64,000 bases of DNA from Agarophyton chilense (taxonomy: Eukaryota; Rhodophyta; Florideophyceae; Gracilariales; Gracilariaceae). The stretch's first letter is position 1. Each line of letters opens with the position of its first letter. Below, in pieces: positions 10,337 through 19,941 of this stretch. The translations under genes were made by a program, and so were the position numbers. The notes beneath the pieces are model-generated. The model made no database searches, was not told the origin of the DNA, and saw nothing but the letters and a program-made list of their open reading frames with translations. The DNA lies in contig JARGXX010000012.1 in assembly GCA_030374765.1 (NCBI GenBank), positions 558,001-622,000 of the forward strand. The letters are read 5' to 3'.

Positions 10337-11803
10337 ATGGTTGTGCCAGCTATCATCCGGCATAAGAAAATCTTCGAGCATGAGGGATACGTCAGAATCC
10401 GCCAATCCCTCCTATCTCGCCGAGAAACTAGGTACATGCGGCTGCAGGGATCCATGCTTTCGTTGCATACTTCTGAGGATAAGAAAGCTGAAATGGAAAA
10501 GTCTGTTTTTGGTTGTAAAGTCGCATGCACACTTCTCCCCCGAAGCTTCGTGATAAAGTTCAAGAACGGTCAGAAACTTCGAGTTTCGTGCAGTTCCAAA
10601 GGTGAGGCCGGCAAGTGGAAACAAGTTGTGACCCTGGCCTCAACCAAATCATTTCAGAACGAGTACAAGGGCCGGGGAGAGGTCGACCTGTCCGGGCGCT
10701 GGGCGGTTTTCAACGCAGAAAGCTGTACGGACAAGACGGAAGTGTCCGTGCAGCGATTCCGCCGTCAACCTCAGGGGCGGAACAAGCTCTGTCACCAACT
10801 TGCGACGGGGCGCCATATGTATGCGCTCCAGAATCTGTACAATCCGTGCATTTTAACTCCGATCGATACCTTCGTGGAGAAGGAGTTCGCGTTTATCATC
10901 TACAAACCGATCCACGAAAAGAAGCTGCGAGATATCATCGCAGAAAGCGATGGGATACTCTCGGAAAGGGTTACGAAATGCATAGTGAGGCAAGTTGTAT
11001 CGGCCATCAATCACTTGCATCGATCTGGATACGTCCACCGCAATATCTCACTGGACAGCATCCTTTGTGACTTTGCGAATCCTACAGATCCGAGAGCTCT
11101 TCTGTCGACCTTCAACCATGTTGAATTCGTGGACGCTGAAGATGACCAAACCTTGAGTTCCGCTGTGGGCAGGTCACACTACCGAGCCCCGGAAATGATT
11201 GAAGGGAAGCGGTATAACGCCTCAGTGGATATGTTCGCCCTGGGGGTCTGCATTTACCGAATGTTGTGCGGCTCCTTCCCATTCAGAATTCCGAAAACTT
11301 GTAGGTCTGATATGATCGATGAGCGGAAGCGTGGGCTCATGTTTGACGGAAACGAATGGAAAACCGTTTCCGCAGAAGCCCAAGATTTTGTGAAGTCTTT
11401 GCTTGACCCGGTCTGGCAGAATCGACCCACAGCCACAGCAGCGATGGAAAGCCGGTGGCTTTCTATGGATACAGCCCTGTGTCCTATTGGCCAAAATGAA
11501 TCTGTTGCTTCCGAGACTTCCAGCCATCCAGCGGCAGAAGCTTCCGATGGCGCAGCGGATGAAGGGATACCCAGTGACTCCTCATTATCCCATCAGAAAA
11601 ACTGCATTGACGCCCTTTTGGAATCGTACCAACCACAGTTATCACCGTTTATGCAGCGCTTTCTACGGCCGCTTACGAGCGAAACCTCGGTGGAATCTCC
11701 AGTGGACGCCTACAAAAGCATCTTTCAAAGCTATGGCAGAGCTGCAAATAGCGATTTGCCACACTCGAAATCGCGACATGGCACTTCAGATCCGTTAATG
11801 TGA
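10337..11803 (+). CDS. PH-domain pseudokinase, single exon, 488 aa
   Basis: The ORF is open from further upstream, but ATG 10337 (ACAATGG, good context) is the first ATG. Residues about 13-110 form a pleckstrin-homology domain: strands from EGYVRIR through MRLQGSMLSL and FVIKFKNGQKLRVSC, then the closing helix with the signature Trp (GKWKQVV, W94). Residues about 118-375 form a protein-kinase fold. Subdomain VIII (YRAPE, 282-286), the subdomain IX Asp (SVDMFALG) and the helix after it (LGVCIYRMLCGSFPF) are clear. Catalytic residues are replaced: the ATP Lys position reads VSVQ (Q139), HRD reads HRN (234-236), and DFG reads DAE (266-268). I see no Gly-rich loop and no clear helix-C Glu. It is therefore probably a lipid- or membrane-recruited scaffold, resembling PH-containing AGC/CAMK kinases but inactive. 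The tail (380-488) is Ser-rich and probably disordered. No intron is needed. Confidence 0.85.
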   Translation: MVVPAIIRHKKIFEHEGYVRIRQSLLSRRETRYMRLQGSMLSLHTSEDKKAEMEKSVFGCKVACTLLPRSFVIKFKNGQKLRVSCSSKGEAGKWKQVVTLASTKSFQNEYKGRGEVDLSGRWAVFNAESCTDKTEVSVQRFRRQPQGRNKLCHQLATGRHMYALQNLYNPCILTPIDTFVEKEFAFIIYKPIHEKKLRDIIAESDGILSERVTKCIVRQVVSAINHLHRSGYVHRNISLDSILCDFANPTDPRALLSTFNHVEFVDAEDDQTLSSAVGRSHYRAPEMIEGKRYNASVDMFALGVCIYRMLCGSFPFRIPKTCRSDMIDERKRGLMFDGNEWKTVSAEAQDFVKSLLDPVWQNRPTATAAMESRWLSMDTALCPIGQNESVASETSSHPAAEASDGAADEGIPSDSSLSHQKNCIDALLESYQPQLSPFMQRFLRPLTSETSVESPVDAYKSIFQSYGRAANSDLPHSKSRHGTSDPLM

Positions 11804-12381
11804 CAAAGCCAATGACCACTCTCTTTTGTAAAAATACCTCTTGAATGTACCAAACTCTTCTAGTTGTAGACCATCATCATGACACTGTATGTTGATATTC
11901 TTTGTGCGTTGAATGTAACACTTCGCGTGTTCATTCATCGCCCCCCTCCATGATTGTTTTACAATCCAAATAATCATGTGAATGATGGCGGTTTAAAAGA
12001 ATGATCTCTAGCGCCTCGGAGACGTTCGAATCACTTTTTATACATAGTTTTTATTCTCGAGTTAAGAAACCCGAAAAGTGAGGTAAGAAACAATGAGCTT
12101 GATCTGCGGGCGGGGGTTTTCAGTCATTCCAATTCGCTAATTTCGAGTCGCATCACGGTGTTGGTCGTCTTCTGCATGACAAATAGAAGGTATGAATGGC
12201 GATTCGTCTCAGGTAATCTGTATCGACTTTCATCTTTTTGCGGTCGACTGCATGAGCGATCAACCTTCGGCCACATGCGATCCGCCTTCACGTGGTGTGC
12301 CTGACTTCCCTTAATTTCTGGAAGCGAAACGGATCAGCGGTCGGGACCCCTAAGGAGGCCAACAGCTTTCAGAATTAAGAA
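11804..12381. other. 3' flank of the pseudokinase gene, no gene seen
   Basis: Contains the presumed 3' untranslated region and spacer up to the LINE. No ORF or RNA gene is supported. Confidence 0.4.
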
Positions 12382-14652
12382 GATGGAAAAATCAAAAAAC
12401 AATGAAAAACAATTGTTACGGATACTCCAACTCAACTGTCGCAGCCTTTTCGCGACGGTAAAACGCGCCAAAATCGCACGATTAGCACACGATTGGAATG
12501 CTGACGTCCTGTGTCTGCAAAAGACACAACCTTAGACAAGGAGACAACACTCCCAAGATCCAAGGGTTCTCAGCGATTGGAAAATGTGATAGAGAACAAA
12601 CATTTGGGAACAATGGCGGCCGTGGCGGAGGAGTGGCAATATATCAGAGAACCGATCACTGCTTTGACCTACTTACATCCAATAATCAGTGGAATAGAAC
12701 GGGTAACCGTCCTAGTCTGATCCCCGAGAGGCTTTTTATCTATGAAAAATGTGTACGTCTCTCCACAGATGAAAACCACCGGATGGTTCGAAAAACTCGA
12801 TGATCAAGACATGTTACTAGCGGAATGCAATACCTGCCGTTAATGGTATCCCAGTAGAGCCAAAGCTGTAGAAATCGAGTCGCAGGGTTACTTTAAATGC
12901 ACGGAACAGGTTATAATCAACGTAGATGGAACCCCAACTAATACAGACCCGGTAAGTAGAACGCAGAGTGTAATTTAGGTAGCCGCTATTTCCGAGAAGT
13001 GGATGACACTGAGCCGTTGGGATATCTCAGAAGAGCCATTACCAGACCACCACTCATGTCTAATATTTTTGTATATTAGAACGAAAACGTCGGTATAGAA
13101 GAAAAGGTATCGTTGGAGCTTGTGGAAGGTTGATTAGAGAAAGTACGCGCAGAAAGTAGCACATAGGCTCTATTTGATGGATCACAGACGCACCAAAACC
13201 ATAGATGAACAGCATCACCACCTTTATACTTCGATCTTAAATGAAGCAAATATATCACTCCCGTTTGGTAGAAGGAGGCATGAAGAAACATGGTGGAATA
13301 AAGAAGCATCAGAAGCAATTTCGATTAGGGCACAGCTTTGAAGGCATAACAGAGAGGATTCAACCAAAAGAAACCGCATTTCATTACAGCAAGCTAGACA
13401 GCAAGCAAGAATCGTCATCAACAAATTGAAACGGAATACATGGAGAGATATGGTAAGTACTTTTTGACCGCTCCGATGAAGTTTTAAAGATGTGGAGAAT
13501 ATTGGAAGGAATGAAAACTGGTAAGTGGAAATCATCTTCACTTTGCCCTCCAGTAGGAGAAAAATGGTACGAAAAGAAAAAGGCCACCTAGTTCGTAACG
13601 TCCAAGATAAGGAAAGTCAAAAAACATGACAAAGACATTTGATTGAGAAACGAGTACAGGAAAGCACTGGATGGGTACTGCAATAGATCCAAAGAAACGG
13701 GAATGTTCAAGAGCGTTTTCATTTACGACATATGGAAGTTGGGTTGAAAGAAATGAATCCGCGCAAAGCGTCAGGTCCGGACAATTTCCAAGTAGCTTTC
13801 TTGCAAAATCTTCCACCGCTTGGAAAGCAATGGCTTCAGCATTTAATCAACAGAAGTTACGAAGAAGCCATCACACTCTCAAAGTGGCGCTTGTCCCGCC
13901 TCATTTCGATACCCAAAATGGTAATCTGGGGAAGATTCCGGCCAATTTCGTTCACTTAGAGTGTTGAAAGACTCGCGGAACTGATGGTGAATAGGTTTTT
14001 AATGCAGTGGCTTGAGCCAAAACTTCCTCCCTGTCAAGCAGGGTTTCGAATGAATCGAACCACAGAGAAACATGTGACGGCATTATGTAAACAGGTAACA
14101 CACGGATGGCAAACTAGGAAGCAAACCTTGGCGATATTCTTTGACCTTTCGAAGGCGTATGATTGTGTACAACAGAAACGGCTTATGGTGAAAATAGCCA
14201 AAATGAGTTGCCCTACACAGCTTTGGAGATGGACAAGAGCATTTCTAATGGATCGGATATGGACATGCAGATGAAATGCCGCAGACACACGGCTTTTTCT
14301 GGTACCACAAAGACTTCCTCAAGGTGGAACACTTTGGCCCGGGCTGTGGATCGCGTACGTAGCTGACCTAAGGTACAAAGTGCAAAAGAAAGATGAGACT
14401 ATATCCATCAGTATGTTTGCAGATGATGTAGTCATGTAGACAACCCAGAAAAAACTGGAATTCGGTGCCGCAAATCGCAGCCAGAAACAGAGTGCCTAGA
14501 AAAGTACTGTGTAGAGAATGAAATCAGGTTGAACCCAAGTAAGACGTCCGCTGTCCCGTTCACGTATAGTAGATGGAAAAAGAACAGAGAGAAATTCGCC
14601 GTTAAAGCTGCGGGGAGATGAATTCAGATGGAAGAAAGCACAAAAATCCTTA
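12382..14652 (+). mobile_element. Decayed non-LTR retrotransposon (LINE), ORF2 part
   Basis: The ORF2-like stretch begins MEKSKNNEKQLLRILQLNCR, where ILQLNCRSL and the following DVLCLQK are the first strands of an APE-type endonuclease (the usual Glu is not seen, QK replacing QE). Reverse transcriptase follows at about 13730-14430: NPRKASGPDNF (domain 0/1), RFRPISFT, QAGFRMNRTTEKHV, FFDLSKAYDCVQQKRL (domain A with its Asp) and ISMFADDVVM (catalytic FADD). Several frameshifts and stops separate these blocks (for instance the endonuclease and RT are not in one frame, and FADD lies in a different frame from domain A). The 3' part, including any RNase H and poly(A) tail, is missing: similarity stops at an LTR fragment. 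The order and motifs fit the Jockey/I/L1 group; I cannot place it further. Confidence 0.8.
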
Positions 14653-14959
14653 CCATATGTACTGTGCACAGAGGTGAGGGCCACAAATTAATATCTAGAT
14701 ATAAACCTTGGTGAACCAATTAGCCCCTCTACGGTATAGAGTATTCCCCTCTAATTGGCTTCTGTCTGCGATGGGTACGCTTGCCTTCCACGTGGCTATC
14801 CATTACATGCGCCGTTGCATGCCCACTCGCACGTGAAACATACAACCTCTGCGGGACGCCGCTCATAACTCAATCCATGTTGTCACAGCCTTCTATGAGT
14901 ATCATCGTACCTTGGCAAAAAAAAGATGCATCGGCTATCCTAATGCGTACAATATTACA
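14653..14959 (-). mobile_element. Partial LTR of the element-3 family
   Basis: Aligns with about the first half of the element-3 LTR (minus orientation; TG end at 14959, with the same phrases as the other copies around the CAGAGGTGAGGG block and the final ATGCGTA). It is more diverged from the R-borne LTRs than they are from each other, so it is an independent, older insertion. Its inner end abuts the LINE directly. Confidence 0.7.
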
Positions 14960-16500
14960 ATACTATCGCTGGCGCCGAAAACAATCATGGCGATTTAGCA
15001 AAAATAATCATAGTTTTCATTTTTTCATTTTTGGTGTGCATCTGTAAGCGCTGCTATCAGCGACTAGAGTAACCTAGATGCGCATAGTAGTAATAGAGTA
15101 GTTATTCGTTTCAGCTCCATTTTAAAGGTTAAAGAACTCTATATAAGCAGCTCTGATGTCTCCACGTTCTGTCTTGGACGACCTAAACCAACATTTATAC
15201 TCCCATAACATCACTTTCGCTTGGTCTCGAGCCCTTCAACTTTATCAAAAGGTGAGGCAACTGCCACTGGAAGAGCAACCCCATACATAATAAAAATCAG
15301 TGAGGCGTTTTCCGCAGTACAGGAGACCAATGAGGCGATAGCCGCTGGACGGAGCACGACCTATCAGCCCACTGTACCTAGTGAAGCGCCCTTGGCCTGG
15401 AGGAGAGAATTTCTGTGTACCTCAGTCGTGCTGGATCTGTCTAGAAAGCGCCCACAGAGTAAGGAGCTTGTGACGGTCGTAAAGACGTGGTTGCGATCTG
15501 TGATCTAGCTCTGAACGAGAAGCTGCCGAAAGTAGTCCCGTGTAACTTTTCCTGCAAAAATCCAGCTTTTGGTATAAATTGAAAGCATATATTTGTGTTA
15601 TTATCTCTTCCCGGAAATCTGCCCAAGAATTGTACACGCCTGCTTCTGGTTAACGCAGAAATGGGAAGGCTGAAGAAACCATTACACATCCGGAGTGTCT
15701 AACATGAAGCCAGGGAGTCTGACCCCTCGTTATTATCGTCATAAATGTTTGGTTGCACGCCGTTTCAAGAAGATCAAGAAGAAAAAAACGTTTATTTCGG
15801 TGTATTTATATCATATTCATCTATTTGGGCCTTTCAGTTGTGGAATAGTTTTATCTCCGCGGATTTAAGTGTCATGTTTGGCACACCGCGTCACAATCAA
15901 AAGATGGCGCCCACACGATCCTTCTACAAAATGTTAAAAACTGCCTATTGTGGCAACTATCAGCAGCTATACGATGGCTGGCTGGTGGATCTTACTTGGA
16001 AGTAAAAGAAACCATAGAATTGTATCTTCTACGCTTCATATTCATATGAATGAAATCTCATGGCAGTTACACAATAGTCTCGATATTTAATTTCCGTATA
16101 ACAACGAAAGATCGCATAAAAACACCGCGCGACGATTATCAATAAATAAACGCAGTGATTTAGGCTAATGTTGTGGTGCCGTATACGGTATTTCAGTAAA
16201 TTTTAAAGATCTGCCGGACTACGGAACAGCTCATCCTACTACGTACTATGACAAGAATGTTCTGTTTGTACTCATCTTAAAGTCACCGATTTAGACGAAA
16301 AATCCATGTTTTCAGATATACCAATATAGAACCCCGGCATAAATGACGTTCTGTGACCGGAAATCGGCCCCTTCCCGAATGTCGCAAAGTCTGCTATCAC
16401 GTTCAAGCGAACAACGCAATCCACACTGGGGGCGTACTCGATAATGAGGAATTTTTATTTTTCTACCTCGTTAGTCACCGCCTTTTCTGCCCTAGTCAGC
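14960..16500. other. Unassigned stretch with a TATA box
   Basis: A clear TATATAAG occurs at 15140-15147, followed by an open frame without ATG (15221-15508, 95 codons) that I do not recognise, and a second unrecognised ORF at 15745-16005. The TATA, a short leader and then TGGTCTCGAGCCC could be the end of another LTR and its primer site, but I find no partner repeat in the window. No function is assigned. Confidence 0.3.
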
Positions 16501-16764
16501 CACGTTAGTCATGGTGTTCTGCAGCTGGAATTTACGTGCTACCACATGTACGATCTGCTTGAATCTGTTCGGAAAAGAATGTAGTAAGCCGTTCTGTGTC
16601 AGCACGATGCTCTTGGTTTCATCTAAAACAAAAAAAAATGTTTCTGTCACCTACAGGGTACCAGTCATCAACAACTGTCTTTATCCCCCTTCTAGGCGTC
16701 CTATATCACTGAAGAGGCGCTCTGCGGGCGCTGATGATGGTTGCGACGAAAGTGATGCTCTACC
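16501..16764 (-). pseudogene. hAT transposase C-terminus (left part, split by element 1)
   Basis: On the minus strand 16681-16759 encodes SSAPAERLFSDIG, the hAT-family dimerisation signature (typically SAPSERVFS.AG). The frame is open into the target-site duplication at 16760-16764 and continues in phase at 28544-28548 on the other side of element 1, so the retrotransposon landed inside this ORF. It ends with a stop soon after the motif. The hAT terminal inverted repeat is not identified. Confidence 0.6.
16760..16764 (+). repeat. Target-site duplication CTACC of element 1 (left)
   Basis: The five bases before the left LTR (CTACC) equal the five after the right LTR (28544-28548). A 5-bp duplication is standard for Ty3/gypsy integrases and shows that element 1 is an undisturbed insertion. 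Confidence 0.9.
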
Positions 16765-17681
16765 TGTAGAGCAACGCCCAGTTAGGGGATATTTGAAGAT
16801 GCAACTCATAGAATGAGGGTTGAACCCTCCGAGGGTTATGACTATGATCCCCTCTAAGGTGTGCTGAGGTGGCACTGTTTTCTGGTTAGAGTTCGCCTAT
16901 GAAGTGAAAATTCGGATGGCCCATGGTTGGATTGGCCCCGTGATACACGTGGCTTAATTTTGGCACCGATTTTCGGATATTTGTTAGAACGTTGGACTTT
17001 TGGGCCCTGGCAGTGGGATCTCCACGTGTATGGCCCTGAGCAGGTGTGCACTACTGTAGAGTTTAGTTAGTGGGCCCTACTTAGGGAGACGAGATCTGAC
17101 AGTCCGAAGCTCAGAGTAAAATGGGAACCAAGGTTGGTCATCGATACCTTTAGAGGTTCTTCGTCGCCATCGTTTCGGCCTTACAACCCGGAACGGGCTC
17201 TGGTTAGCAACGCCTGCGTAGGGACACGACTCCACTTGGAGAGTGCCCACGTTTGGGTTCCGTGCAACCACCCCCTTGGGACCGCTCAGACGACCTGCGT
17301 GCACGATACCCCGTGGGGGTTCTGCTTACTTGTTGCGTGCTTTTTGTGTTTCCTTTCGAGGACAGGTTTCCGCCCCTGTATTGGGTTTCTTTTGTTGTTT
17401 CGCCCCTTTTCTGGTTCTCGAGTCCGGTGCCTGTTAGTGCCCGACCCTCGCCCCGTTTTTCCTCTTCGCCGGATTTTCCCCCATTCTTTGGCATACCCAT
17501 ACCCATTCCCGATCCAACGGTTTCTACCCCTCACCTCCGTCGGTACTGCCGGAATCCCCCGTGGGAGTTACACCCCACACTACGGGTGGAACGGAGGGCT
17601 CTGTCTCTGAGTCTGCCTCCCCCAGGGAGCAAGGCTTCGAACACCTTGAGAGCACTTCCCGTCGCCGGGTTTTGCTCCACA
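16765..17681 (+). repeat. 5' LTR of element 1
   Basis: 917 bp, TG...CA, matched by 27628-28543. Near its start (16805-16837) three 7-base arms GAGGGTT, AACCCTC and GAGGGTT follow each other with one-base spacers, so two mutually exclusive hairpins can form. Confidence 0.93.
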
Positions 17682-17683
17682 AG

Positions 17684-17701
17684 TGGTCTCCCGACTTAGA
17701 A
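17684..17701 (+). promoter_or_regulatory. Primer-binding site, tRNA-Tyr-like
   Basis: TGGTCTCCCGACTTAGAA follows the LTR after two bases and recurs in element 2 (40009-40026, reverse) and, with one change, in element 3 (about 58110-58128). Its complement would be a tRNA 3' end with C61, acceptor strand TCGGGAG, discriminator A and CCA. The implied first base of that tRNA is C, the C1-G72 pair typical of eukaryotic tRNA-Tyr. The match to an actual host tRNA is an inference. Confidence 0.6.
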
Positions 17702-17908
17702 TCCGTTTTCGGATTTTTGGGTTTGTCATCCACGTGTTGGAATATCTCTTGGAAGAGGAAGCACCGTCGTGAAGATTTGTTGTAGTGGTCCCCTTTGGAA
17801 AGGGTGGAATTGGGTTTTATTTTTGTTTTGTGTTACGTCATCCGTTCTCCGGGAATCTCGTGATCGAATTTCATCGTTACCCCGAATCGTCGGTGTCTTG
17901 TCTGCAGC

Positions 17909-19939
17909 ATGTCGCCGCCTACCCGTGGTTCTAGGACTGGATCGAACCGTCAAGCGGATTCAGTGCCCCCGGCCCCGCCTAGGTCGAGGAGCTCAATTCC
18001 CGAAGATCGGAACGATTCCAGTATCGATCCGGACACTCGGAGAACACCCTCAGTGGTTTCAGGTCCTCGAGAGGTCGTGGCTGTGGGCCCAGCACCAGTG
18101 GTGGAGACCCCCTCAGCAGCACCCCGAAGTCGGGCCGACCCTGAATTACAGCGCCTGGAGACTCGAATCGATATCGCCAACGCGGCTCACGTCGAGCTCC
18201 TTCAGGAGGTTACTACCCTCCGCCTCAAGGTGGAGGACGCCCCGGTGCGGGGAGTCGCCGATGACCTTCGTACCCTGAGGAGGGATGTGAACTCCCTTTT
18301 GGAAAGCTTTGGTACCCCTGGGGTCTTTATCCAGGAGTACCGGAGCCTCGTGGAGGAACACCGCGTGCAAGCGGAACGCTTCCGAGCTCGGCTGGACACC
18401 CTCGAGGCCATTATCCGTATGGACGGAGACACAGAAGCCTCGAAGGATAAACCCGACGTTTCGGAAGACGAAGAACACCGCTCCGCTAAACGGGACCGCC
18501 GCAAGTCCAAGAAGAGGGTTCACCTCCAAGAGGATTTATCGGATTCCGATCCCAATCGCTCGTCATCGAGTTCGTCCTCCGAATCTTCGGATAGTGAAGA
18601 TGGACGCCGGTCATCCCGGGCGACTCGGTCGAAGGCTACTTACACCTCTCAAGGGGCAATCCGTACCCGGAAGAAGGGTAGGAAACACCTTGGATTAAGG
18701 GAGCTGAAGCCAACGAATCCTGTCTATCGGAAGCTGCCATCGTACCGCTATTACCGGTTGGATAACCCTTCGGGAGATCGAACATCCCGCGGAACGGGTA
18801 AGGTCAAGGACTACATCAAAAGGCTGAGCATCACCCTACAGAAGAGGGAGTTCACAGGGACAGACCCAATTCTGGTGCTCGATTTCCTTGCGAGGTTCGT
18901 CCAGGAAGCTGACATCCTCGGTATGATTGAAGCGCAAGCGTATCTTGCATTACCCTATTTCTTAAAGGGGATGGCTGAAGACCAGTTCAACTCCGTCCGT
19001 GGATCATCCCGAGCCTCGGAAGGGGGAGTCACGTGCTGGCCCGAAGCGGTGCAGTACCTCTTGAGGTCATACGCTACTGGAAATGCGATTCAGGAAGCAA
19101 TCCTTTCATTAAGGGATACGCGGCAGAAGCCGATGGAAACCGAAACGGTGTATTCAACTCGCTTGAATAAAGCGTTTCACCGATGCGGGAATTTATTCCC
19201 CGCCTACGAGAGATGCACCATGTTTGTGGATGGTTTGGACCCCTCGATAAGGGCATTGGTTGCCCGACATCGGGAAGAGAAGCGCAAGCAGACCTACTTG
19301 GAACTGGTTCAGTACGCCCAGGCTAAGAGGGATACTCTCCGTGCCCGGCAGAACCGAAAGAGTCGGCCGACACGTGCACTCCTCGCCGATGGAGGTAACT
19401 CGTCTTTGTCACTCGCAGGAGGCCCTGCCCCTGTGGGGGTCAATGATAACATTCACTTCATGGGAAGTAACCCCGAATCTATGGGTACATCTGAGTTGCC
19501 GTCGACATCCGCTCCGACTACGGATGAAGACCCTGCGCTCTGTACCCAAGGACGGAGGGTGCCAGCCGCATCGCTACCTTTTGCGAATACCTCTGCTCGG
19601 TTCTCTCGCCCCGGATGGAGGGATACAGCACCACGTCGCGTGGATTCACGTCCACAACCGAACCCGGCAGAGCTGATTTGCTATTTGTGTTACCTCCGTG
19701 GTCACAAAGCACCAGACTGCACATTTCCTCTGCGGAAGGGTTCACGAATAATCGCTCAGTACGAGGCTCTGACCCCTGAGGAGAAAGCTCGAGTCCCGAG
19801 TAGGTCCTATGAGGAACAAAGGATACTCCGAGCTCACCTTGCTGACAGGGATACAGAACTTGTACCCGCGAACAGGGAACAACCGGTCCCCTTCGAGGCA
19901 GCTGCACCGAATTCGGTGGGGTCCGCTTCGAAAAACTAA
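17909..19939 (+). CDS. gag: Element 1 gag polyprotein
   Basis: A 676-codon ORF starting at ATG 17909. The N-terminal third is Pro/Ser-rich and then coiled-coil-like (LQRLETRIDIANAAHVELLQ onwards), followed by a basic/serine-rich linker. The capsid-like core (about residues 290-500) has the retrotransposon gag pattern (LDFLARFVQEADILGM, YLLRSYATGNAIQEAILSLR, YSTRLNKAFHRCGN). A CCHC zinc knuckle (CYLCYLRGHKAPDC) lies at about residues 591-604. The protein would form the virus-like particle and bind RNA. Protease follows in the -1 frame, with a stem-loop just after the gag stop, consistent with the -1 frameshifting used by many Ty3/gypsy elements. Confidence 0.9.
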   Translation: MSPPTRGSRTGSNRQADSVPPAPPRSRSSIPEDRNDSSIDPDTRRTPSVVSGPREVVAVGPAPVVETPSAAPRSRADPELQRLETRIDIANAAHVELLQEVTTLRLKVEDAPVRGVADDLRTLRRDVNSLLESFGTPGVFIQEYRSLVEEHRVQAERFRARLDTLEAIIRMDGDTEASKDKPDVSEDEEHRSAKRDRRKSKKRVHLQEDLSDSDPNRSSSSSSSESSDSEDGRRSSRATRSKATYTSQGAIRTRKKGRKHLGLRELKPTNPVYRKLPSYRYYRLDNPSGDRTSRGTGKVKDYIKRLSITLQKREFTGTDPILVLDFLARFVQEADILGMIEAQAYLALPYFLKGMAEDQFNSVRGSSRASEGGVTCWPEAVQYLLRSYATGNAIQEAILSLRDTRQKPMETETVYSTRLNKAFHRCGNLFPAYERCTMFVDGLDPSIRALVARHREEKRKQTYLELVQYAQAKRDTLRARQNRKSRPTRALLADGGNSSLSLAGGPAPVGVNDNIHFMGSNPESMGTSELPSTSAPTTDEDPALCTQGRRVPAASLPFANTSARFSRPGWRDTAPRRVDSRPQPNPAELICYLCYLRGHKAPDCTFPLRKGSRIIAQYEALTPEEKARVPSRSYEEQRILRAHLADRDTELVPANREQPVPFEAAAPNSVGSASKN

Positions 19940-19941
19940 AC

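Noticed and set aside
15140-15508. TATA box plus TGGTCTCGAGCCC as a copia-type LTR end and primer site
   Set aside because: No partner LTR and no pol motif nearby, so I did not call an element.
17134-17699. Overlapping ORFs of 148-185 codons in both LTRs of element 1
   Set aside because: They lie wholly in the LTR, overlap each other in different frames and have no domain; their repetition merely reflects LTR duplication.
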